Shown: positions 57,701 through 64,000 of the stretch, piece after piece
Layout of the letters: each line of letters starts with the position of its first letter
Numbering within the stretch: position 1 is the stretch's first letter
Assembly (NCBI RefSeq): GCF_035083965.1
Contig: NC_089725.1
Location: forward strand, 31,133,925 to 31,197,924
From: Branchiostoma lanceolatum
Taxonomy: Eukaryota > Chordata > Leptocardii > Amphioxiformes > Branchiostomatidae
Reading direction: 5' to 3'
DNA length: 64,000 nucleotides
The notes under the pieces: model-generated
Told to the model about the DNA's origin: nothing
The model's input: only the letters and a program-made list of their open reading frames with translations
Database searches by the model: none
Program-made: the position numbers and the translations under genes

Positions 57701-60700
57701 CGGACGGGTAGAACAGGTTTTATCTGTTTGCACAGACACGTGGGGTGACGCGGATCAGGGGAAGACAACAAACGACCGCTGTCCGTTTTATTGCCTCCTG
57801 TAAATTTCCCCCTCCTCCTGGAAACTCGCGCAGGCAGGCGGCGATTCCCGCCTATTCATCATTTGTCACCTCTCGTCGCCGACAATGCATCATCCCGCGC
57901 GCGACGCACCCAGAAGCACGCCCCTCCCCCGCTAGACACCCCTCACGTGGGACAGACACGAGGGGAAGGCTGACTTCTGGTCATTTGCTATCGACTTCCA
58001 CAAAGACAAGCTTCACTTAGGCTTTGACAAAACTCCCAACAACCCTCAAACTTGTACAAGTTGCCACAGTTGTCAACTTCTACACAATCATCTTCAATTG
58101 GGCTGCAGCAAAACTGTTAGAAAATGTTCAGCACTCCTCAAAAGACAGAGCCAGTACTGCCAGTTGTCACAGTTGTCATCTTCTACACAACAAGCTTCAC
58201 TTGGGCTGCAGCAAAACTGTTAGCAAATGTTAAACTAAATACACTCTAGATATATCAATTTTGATCCACTCTGTAGCACTGTCCTCAAAAGACAGAGCCA
58301 GTAGTACCAGTTGTCACAGTTGTCATCTTCTATGGAACAATCTTCACTACGGCTGCAGCAACATCGTCTTCAGGGGACAGCCATGGAAAACCTCAGACAG
58401 GCTAATGAATAGTTGGTGCTATTCTGGATGTCCCCGAACTTGGCTTGGAGCCAAATCAATTGGATTTGTTGGTTCACAGATATTTAAAACAAATGCGAGA
58501 TTGGAATATCAACGTGAAAACAAAGTCTGAAGCCTGAAGGGAATGTCTGTATGTTTCGAGTGAACAGAATCAGATGCAAGTTCATGTTTTTATCCCAGCT
58601 TTCTGTAATCCAAAATGGATCAAGTGACTGGATGAATTCTCAAAAGAGTCTGTCGTTTCAGATTGCATTCATCACTGTCTTTCTGAGAATTAATCAGATG
58701 AAGAGTGTATATAATGAGTGTCTAAATTAATTTGGAAATTAGTTAAAGAAGAAAGTCAAGCAGCTACTGTCTTCAGACTCTTTCTCAGTTGCTGATGAAA
58801 GATCTAAAACATCAGGCTGCAGAAATGTCCTTCCTCACATGGTTTGTCTAAAAACTGCCCTGTTGCAGCCTTGAGGCTGAATTGTACAGTTCGAAGACAA
58901 CTTTCATGCAACAATTTTCCTTTTGGGGATACACTTATTAAAGGTATATTTTTGCACAAATAACAGACAAACTTTCAGTGGTGTTACAACTATAATGATG
59001 ATAGCCACTAAATGTGCTGATAGCAGCTTTAAGGTATGTTAAGTTACTTATTATTTCCTGTAGTCTGAAAGAATACAATGTAAGGAAGCCAGGGAACTGA
59101 GGTTTTCTAGACCTCTGCCTTTACAATCAATTTTAAGACCCAGGGAATTAACCTGAAGTGGCCCTGAAGGAGTTTAGATCGGCAACTGAAGGAGCGCTGC
59201 AGCAAATCGCCAATCAGAGAACAAGAGAATTAACCTGAATTGGCCCTGAAGGAGTCGATGCGGAGGTTTCCCAGGTGTGGAAGCAAGTGGCAGGAGGAAG
59301 TGGTCCAGCGCTGGAGGAGGGATGCTGGTGGTGATGGATAGTCTCCTCCGCCTCATCTCCACAGGCAATTTCTTCGTAGCCTTGGCTGCCTGTCTGGCGG
59401 TGGTTCTGTGTGAGAGCGAGTGACAGCCGGGGAAACTCTAACGGACCGGCCCGAACTTCGCAACCATCCATCATTACAGCAGTGCTAGAGGTGGCCACAG
59501 CCGGGAACTGCTCACTTCCTCGGGACTGACAGTTTATGATGTTTCGTTGAACGCTGGTCACTTCTGCTTTGGAAGGACACTAGATACCTTGCGTCACTAA
59601 GCCTCTAACCACCGAAGAAGCCACAACCTGAAACCAGGCCGGCTGACAGACTGTATAAAAACAAAAATGGTACTGCTATATAAAGGTGGTGTAGCCAGAA
59701 GTTGTCCACTTTCTCAGGACTGACAGTTTATGATGTTTCGTTGAAAGCTGGTCACTTCTTCTTTTGTAGGACACTAGAGACCGTGTGTCACTAAGCCTTC
59801 AGCCACTAAAGAAGCCACATCGGTGACACTGGTCTGGGTGACGGCCTGAATAGAAGCTCTAAATGGTACAGCTACAGGTGGTGCAGCCAGGAGTTGCTCA
59901 CTTTATCAGGACTGACAGTTTATGATCTTTCGTTAAATGCTGGTCACTTCTGCTTTGGAAGGACATTAGATACCTTGTGTCACTAAGCCTTTAGCCAACG
60001 AAGAAGCCACATCGTCGAAACTAGTCTGGGTGACGGGTTGAATAAAAGCTCTGAATGGTACTGGTACAGGTGATGCAGCCAGAAGTTGTTCACTTCCTCA
60101 GGACTGACAGTTTATGATGTTTCGTTGAACGCTGGTCACTTCTACTTTGGAAGGACATTAGATACCTTGTGTCACTAAGCCTTTAGCCAACGAAGAAGCC
60201 ATATTGGAGAAACCGGTCTGGGTGACGGGCTGAATAGAAGCTCTGAATGGTACTGGTAAAGGTGATACAGCCTGGAGTTGTTCACTTTCTCAGATTGACA
60301 GCTTATCATAACAACTGCTTTTACAATATTATAAAGCTACAGAGGCTGTAGCACAAGTACAATATTTGACACCAAGGGTAGGAAAGTATGTTATTCATGA
60401 ATAGACAGAATATTCAACACCCATAACAGAGTCATAAAATGTCTTTTAAAATCCGACTGCCACTAAAGGAACTTTTTTTTAAACGTATACAAATTATTAT
60501 TTGTTTAGTCTATTTGTATGTATAACGTTGCTATGGGTACCTGAAATATAGAACTGATTGTACTTATAAGGTTTTGAACATGACAAACATATGGAAAATC
60601 TATAACTGCGAAAACATAAACAGTCCAAAAACAACACCTCCCTGATAAGTAAAAGCCTCCTCTATTGACCCCATGACCTGGAAAGTCTGCCATGTCTGAT

Positions 60701-62996
60701 AAACAACTAGTTCTATCACCTCTGAACTGTACTTCCTGTCATTCCCACAAGTCTGACTTTTGCGGCGACACCATCTTCCCACTCACTCCCTCACTCTCCC
60801 ACTCACTCACTCACTCTCCCACTCACTCCCTCACTCTCCCACTCACTCACCCACTCACTCACTCACTCTCCCACTCACTCTCCCACTCACTCTCCCACTC
60901 ACTCATTCACTCACTCACTCACTCTCCCACTCACTCTCCCACTCACTCGCACTTCCTGCCACTCTACTGATATTGTAGATTATTCAATTAACTGCAAACA
61001 CACGAGAACACACAAGGACGCAAAATCTGTGACAATCTGTGACAATCTTCCCACTCACTTTCTACCACTTGATGTAATGACAGTGTGTTCAATCAACTAC
61101 AAACACACAAGAACACAAACACACCGATAACAACACCTCCGAATACGGAGGCAATGAAGCACAACATGTAAATTCCTGTACTCGCAACATGATCTACACG
61201 GGGAGCATGTTACTCTGATGAGACGGCGCGCGTCACTCACACACGGGATATTGAAATCTCCCCAGTAAGACTTTCCTTTGCCGGCGTTGCTCAATCCTCG
61301 GTGGGACCAGCCCGCAGGATAATGATACGACATCTAAAGTGCAGCACTGATTCAATTAAGTCTGCGAGCACGCTGGAGAGAAACACCGGCGCGACTCGGA
61401 GAGGCAGACTCTTCCCAGCTAATCAGGCCACACCGACGCATGATGGAAGTACTTAGGGTGCATTTGTGCAGAAGGATCGTAACTAAGACGGAAACTTTCT
61501 CTTCCGACAAAACTCGGCTGAGTCTTCAGCCTTCGTCAGAATGTGTGACCCAGTAATGCATGATGGAAGTACTTAGGGTGCATTTGTGCAGATGGATCGT
61601 AACTAAGACGGAAACTTTCTCTTCCAACAAAACTCGGCTGAGTCTCCAGCCTTCGTCAGAATGTGTGACCCAGTAATGCATGATGGAAGTACTTAGGGTG
61701 CATTTGTGAAGATGGATCGTAACTAAGACGGAAACTTTCTCTTCTGACAAAACTCGGCCGAGTCTTCAGCCTTCGTCAGAATGTGTGACCCAGTAACATG
61801 TATGATATCAAACACTGATGCATGATGGAAGTACTTAGGGTGCATTTGTGCAGAAGGATCGTAACTAAGACGGAAACTTTCTCTTCCGACAAAACTCGGC
61901 TGAGTCTTCAGACTTCATCAGAATGTGTGACCCAGTAATGCATGATGGAAGTACTTAGGGTGCATTTGTGCAGATGGATTGTAACTAAGACGGAAACTTT
62001 CTCTTCCAGCAAAACTGGGCTGAGTCTCCAGCCTTCGTCAGAATGTGTGACCCAGTAATGTGTATGATATCAAAGACCGACGCATGATGGAAGTACTTAG
62101 GGTGCATTTGTGCAGATGGATTGTAACTAAGACGGAAACTTTCTCTTCCAACAAAACTCGGCTGAGTCTTCAGCCTTCGTCAGAATGTGTGACCCAGTAA
62201 CGTGTATGATATCAAAGACTGACGCATGATGGAAGTACTTAGGGTGCATTTGTGCAGATGGATCGTAACTAAGACGGAAACTTTCTCTTCCGACAAAACT
62301 CGGCTGAGTCTTCAGCCTTCATCAGAATGTGTGACCCAGTAATGCATGATGGAAGTACTTAGGGTGCATTTGTGCAGATGGATCGTAACTAAGACGGAAA
62401 CTTTCTCTTCCAACAAAACTCGGCTGAGTCTTCAGCCTTCGTCAGAATGTGTGACCCAGTAGCGTGTATGATATCAAAGACCGACGTGAGATAGAAGTAC
62501 TTAGGGTGCATTTGAGCAGATGGATCATAACTTAGACGGAAACTTTCTCTTCCAACAAAATTAAGTGTTTGGCTGAATCTTCTGCCTTTGTCAGAATGTG
62601 TAGTAACTCAAGTTACTCTAGTCACATGACTTGAGCAATGAGCCAAAAAGAGTTGAAAGTCTTTAACTTGATCAGTAATTCTGACGAAGGCTGGAGCCAA
62701 AGATGATAATTTTCATTTCAAAGATGGGACAAGATTTGCAGACTAAAATTCAACTTTCTTCTGCCACAAAGAAATTTCTTCTATCCTAGAAAAGCAGGAG
62801 AATCAGCCACAGGTGCCGGCCAGATGTAGAATATAGGCCGACTTTGCACAATCAATCACTTTTCCTTGGATGCCTGTTTTTATACTTACAGTCGTAGTGT
62901 GTCCTTCGGAATGGTTCTACATCCTCAGCATGGAGGAAGTCATAGCAGCTCTTGCTCACAACGTCAGATGGCGCCAGGTCCATGTAGTCTGTGATT
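47179..62996 (-). CDS. NPAS3-like: NPAS1/NPAS3 (trachealess)-like bHLH-PAS factor, 3' part
   Basis: Four exons in transcript order: 62890-62996, 55937-56084, 49933-50057 and 47179-48710. Each junction is GT/AG and the split codons join cleanly. The first two encode the later part of PAS-B ([65 protein letters not shown]). The third gives [17 protein letters not shown] and [14 protein letters not shown], diagnostic of NPAS3. The last exon is the long regulatory C-terminus. NPAS1/3 proteins dimerise with ARNT-type partners and regulate neural and, in trachealess, tubular development. The gene is partial: bHLH and PAS-A exons lie beyond 64000. Introns are long and repeat-rich, unlike the compact 3' exon. 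Distinguishing NPAS1 from NPAS3 is not meaningful if the lineage has one co-orthologue. Confidence 0.95.
49490..49705. mobile_element. SINE body/tail fragment
   Basis: AAATGAGTACCAAGCTTGGT, GGACGTTAATTAGACGT and CACACTTATTGCTAAGAGT, GGGGGTCCCTCCC recur in diverged form at 53825-53985; the tail also appears at 3725-3785. A SINE body without its tRNA head here. Confidence 0.6.
49772..49876. repeat. Long perfect-arm hairpin beside an NPAS exon
   Basis: TAGCCTGGAGTC, then CTTAGCTTTAGTCCGCTCCC, is answered by GGGAGCGGACTAAAGCTAAG, then GACTCCAGGCTA, with a ~25-base loop that itself contains GGGAGCGGAC. The arms are about 40 bases. It lies about 57 bases into the intron after the donor of the 49933-50057 exon. 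Confidence 0.85.
49933..50057 (-). CDS. NPAS3-like: NPAS-like exon linking PAS-B to the C-terminus
   Basis: 125 bases: phase 2 in, phase 1 out. Encodes [20 protein letters not shown], then [20 protein letters not shown] and T. The serine/aspartate run after the LP motif is the same as in NPAS3. Confidence 0.95.
50100..50590 (+). mobile_element. Two tRNA-headed SINE-like copies in tandem
   Basis: Copies at about 50100-50300 and 50400-50590 share ACAAACCTGTGGTGTC, GTGTTTGGCCCAGAACC and a B-box-like GGTCCTGGGTTCAAATCC (TTTAAATCC in copy 2), then GTGCCCTTTGGAAA. Both lie in the NPAS intron. Confidence 0.65.
51120..51480. other. CpG-richer block with YY1-type ATGGCGGC motif
   Basis: About 51400 reads AAAGATGGCGGCGGCC, a strong YY1 site of the kind found at many CpG-type transcription starts. 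A plus frame [13 protein letters not shown] opens there but no donor is obvious. It may be an internal promoter or a conserved element. Confidence 0.35.
52190..52440. other. Candidate conserved noncoding element in NPAS intron
   Basis: Non-repetitive AT-rich sequence with homeodomain-type cores (TCTAATTAACTA, ATTATGCATGATAT) and no open frame, set between repeat-derived blocks. Vertebrate NPAS3 introns are known for many conserved noncoding elements; conservation of this block is untested. Confidence 0.3.
52441..53690. other. NPAS intron, no gene seen
   Basis: Mostly unique-looking. About 53310-53400 is a fragment of the TTACTCAAGCAACTGGAT family (GTTACTCAAGCAACTGG, CAGACGTTTCAGACAGC). Confidence 0.4.
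53695..53985 (+). mobile_element. tRNA-headed SINE-like element, near full length
   Basis: Head GGTAAGATGGTCTTATGG and B-box-like GGTCTGGGTTTGGATCA, then AATGTTGTGCTCTTGGGAAA, GTAAAAATGAGTACCTAGC, CACACTTATTTATAAGAGTA and GGGGTCCTTCCTGG. Shows head, body and tail together, linking the headless copy at 49490 to the family. Confidence 0.7.
54596..54955. repeat. Two-copy tandem duplication, ~187-bp period
   Basis: AGTGATAAACC, CACCCCAGCTTGTCAGAAC, ACAACACTACGTCATTAAG and CCATATAATCTGAAGTACAG recur with few changes in both halves (starts about 54599 and 54790). Confidence 0.9.
54956..55936. other. NPAS intron, no gene seen
   Basis: AT-rich with short direct repeats (AATCACATGACTAATCACAA near 55010; GTGAGTGAGTGCGTGCG near 55315). 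No exon-like sequence before the PAS-B exon. Confidence 0.4.
55937..56084 (-). CDS. NPAS3-like: NPAS-like PAS-B exon (beta-sheet half)
   Basis: 148 bases encoding the C-terminal half of [24 protein letters not shown] and [20 protein letters not shown], then VIFINYVL. The GGY-x-W-x-Q-T-x-A signature is typical of bHLH-PAS PAS-B domains. Two partial copies lie immediately to its right. Confidence 0.96.
56085..56297 (-). pseudogene. Two partial tandem copies of the PAS-B exon with acceptors
   Basis: The 5' ~78 bases of the exon at 55937-56084 with upstream intron sequence recur at about 56117-56194 and 56227-56297 (periods about 110 and 103). Both keep an AG acceptor before TGATAAACAAGGGCC. The two substitutions seen in the coding part of the nearer copy are synonymous (ATT/ATC and TCG/TCA). 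Each copy lacks the 3' half and donor, and the nearer one reads into a stop. Confidence 0.9.
56520..57240. repeat. Degenerate tandem repeat, ~105-140-bp units, NPAS intron
   Basis: About six units anchored by AACAGCAGTCCTTTGACATC or variants at about 56574, 56692, 56818, 56948, 57053 and 57190, with GAGTGGAAAAGTT following in most. Confidence 0.75.
57560..57990. other. CpG-richer unique block in NPAS intron
   Basis: Contains GGTGGTTAATTGCAGCGG and CGCGCGCGACGCACCC among non-repetitive sequence between two tandem-repeat blocks. No exon is recognised; candidate regulatory sequence only. Confidence 0.3.
58045..58400. repeat. Three-copy tandem repeat, ~105-145-bp units
   Basis: CACAGTTGTCA-CTTCTA, TTGGGCTGCAGCAAAACTGT and CTCAAAAGACAGAGCCAGTA recur from about 58060, 58165 and 58313. 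Confidence 0.8.
58401..59500. other. NPAS intron with dispersed-repeat fragments, no gene
   Basis: About 58490-58610 is a copy of the AATATCAACGTGAAAACA-type dispersed block seen near 29320 and 51690. A direct repeat (GAATTAACCTGAA-TGGCCCTGAAGGAG) occurs at about 59147 and 59227. Confidence 0.45.
59503..60310. repeat. Tandem repeat, ~192-bp period, ~4.5 copies
   Basis: GACTGACAGTTTATGATGTT anchors copies at about 59524, 59718, 59910 and 60102, with a diverged partial near 60293. Units also share GCTGGTCACTTCT, GGAAGGACA and GTGTCACTAAGCCTT. Confidence 0.92.
60779..60955. repeat. (CACT)n / (CACTCACTCTCC)n microsatellite
   Basis: About 175 bases of CACTCACT tetramers with CTCCCACT interruptions. 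Frames reading LTHS repeats are not coding. Confidence 0.95.
61190..61437. other. CpG-richer unique block in NPAS intron
   Basis: Contains GAGACGGCGCGCGTCACTC, a palindromic-leaning core, and a minus frame [20 protein letters not shown] that continues with [12 protein letters not shown] do not recognise it, and it falls between two phase-matched PAS-B exons that join without it. Candidate regulatory element. Confidence 0.3.
61438..62600. repeat. Minisatellite of 119-142-bp units, nine copies
   Basis: The unit runs GCATGATGGAAGTACTTAGG to AGAATGTGTGACCCAGTAA and contains AAACTCGGCTGAGTCTTCAG. Copies start near 61439, 61558, 61678, 61819, 61938, 62082, 62223, 62344 and 62485 (last diverged). 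Some copies carry an extra ~22-base spacer GTGTATGATATCAAAGACCG. Confidence 0.95.
62601..62889. other. NPAS intron; inverted relative of the array unit
   Basis: About 62678-62697 reads TTCTGACGAAGGCTGGAGCC, the inverse of the CAGCCTTCGTCAGAA part of the neighbouring array, so the array probably grew from an element with inverted ends. Confidence 0.5.
62890..62996 (-). CDS. NPAS3-like: NPAS-like PAS-B exon (helical half)
   Basis: 107 bases; acceptor GTTGCAG and donor T/GTAAGTA. Encodes [20 protein letters not shown], then [15 protein letters not shown], with the final split codon completed as Leu by the next exon. It matches the NRISDYMDL...HAEDVE stretch of the trachealess/NPAS family. Confidence 0.95.
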
Positions 62997-63272
62997 CTGC
63001 AACGAGAACAGTCGGTTCATCAGAATCTGTTTATTATCAAATGAACTGTATAAGCTTGTAGAAAACCTATTTACCTACTTCACACATTTAAGTACTGTAC
63101 AAAAATTCATATTTCTAATGCGACTAGACAAACCTTCCATTGAGAAACATGTCTGTTCTTTTATATCGACTATAACCAAAAAGCGAGGAGAAGTAGAATT
63201 TATCTAATGATAGTCATATTCTTTTATATCCGTTAACTGTACAGTACTTGTATTTTGTTTTGTTTTGTTGTG

Positions 63273-63338
63273 ACCTGTACTTAGCCAAGTGTGGCAGAAA
63301 TGTGCAATAAAGGTCTTCATTCATTCATTCATTATAAA
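63273..63338 (+). mobile_element. LINE-like 3' end with (ATTC)n tail
   Basis: GTGACCTGTACTTAGCCAAG, GTGCAATAAAGGTCTTC, then (ATTC)n. Same terminus as at 6090-6185. Confidence 0.6.
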
Positions 63339-64000
63339 TTTAACTATTGCACAACAATTATGCGAAGTATGGCATCTACTGGTACTCCTTTTGTAAAGTA
63401 TGGGATCATGAGCTTTTACAATGGTTTTTATTTGAATCCATCACAACGTGAAAGGGAGGGCAAAACAGGTGCATGCGCACCATTACAAGTTGCCCCCCCA
63501 CACACTAAAAACAACACCAACATTATACAATACAAAATCAATTACGGTATATCTACAAAAATACAAAGTAGGTCAGAGAATAGTGAAGCATTATCGGAAT
63601 ATACCATCATGAAAGAATATATCATGTGGAAGCAAGAACTTAGTGCGGTCTAGAGAGCTACACCCACAAGAAGTGGTCCAGGTATATGGGAGATCAAGAC
63701 TGTTGTGTGCATTAGAATTGTACTGTATTGTTTATTCATTTCACCAGGAAAAACATATCGCCTACTGGCATTTCTGGATGTGCCATGGTGGGAAAACTCA
63801 GACATTAAGCTATCAATGTCAAATGGAGTCAACGAAAAATGTATGCAAATTACAAATTGGTACAAAACCAAAGTAACAAATAAAATGCTTGAATGCAGAG
63901 TTGCAGTACTTGTGATGATTGACTAATGACTATTTCTCAGCATTTGTTTGCTGAAGGAGTCTGTGCAATCTCTATTTCAAATACTGCATTATGTTTTGTC
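63339..64000. other. NPAS intron, no gene seen
   Basis: AT-rich sequence with scattered open frames on both strands, none resembling a PAS-A or bHLH exon. The remaining 5' exons are expected further right. Confidence 0.4.

Noticed and set aside
61097-61333. Minus frame [13 protein letters not shown] as an extra NPAS exon
   Set aside because: The flanking PAS-B exons join in phase without it and it resembles no part of PAS-B.

Overview
The window reads as nuclear DNA of an invertebrate chordate, most likely a lancelet (Branchiostoma). The reasons are: intron-rich genes with short coding exons; an EGLN prolyl hydroxylase that keeps its MYND finger; an NPAS1/3-type bHLH-PAS gene; and dense small non-autonomous transposons, tRNA-derived SINE-like repeats, LINE fragments and minisatellites. 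There is no operon structure, CRISPR array or rRNA. The species call is inference; I ran no search.

Layout. About 2.2-4.75 kb (minus strand) holds a four-exon model for a 127-residue protein that I do not recognise. Roughly 5-15 kb is a gene-free, transposon-rich stretch with several inverted-repeat families and a LINE reverse-transcriptase remnant. 15.4-23.75 kb (plus) is a complete five-exon EGLN gene of 379 residues with Fe(II) and 2-oxoglutarate ligands intact. 24-32 kb is repeats, including one transposon nested in another. 32.3-40.26 kb (minus) is a 16-exon cadherin-related transmembrane receptor of 720 residues; phase is continuous through all exons and the cytoplasmic tail is rich in tyrosines. 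41-47 kb is intergenic sequence with a segmental duplication. 47.2-63.0 kb (minus) is the 3' half of an NPAS1/3-like gene (most of PAS-B and the whole C-terminal region); its bHLH and PAS-A exons lie beyond the right edge.

How the parts relate. EGLN enzymes hydroxylate HIF-alpha, itself a bHLH-PAS protein, and NPAS1/3 belongs to the same superfamily. EGLN and NPAS point toward each other here, as EGLN3 and NPAS3 do on human chromosome 14q13, so the pairing looks like retained ancestral chordate synteny with a cadherin-type gene between. The EGLN start is preceded by HIF-type and CRE-type motifs, as expected for a hypoxia-feedback gene.

The most unusual signal is that all three recognised genes carry nearby tandem copies of part of one exon together with one of its splice sites: EGLN exon 5 (acceptor side), the NPAS PAS-B exon (acceptor side, two extra copies) and a cadherin exon (donor side, two extra copies). 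The cadherin tail also carries an ITAM-like tyrosine pair, unexpected for this family.
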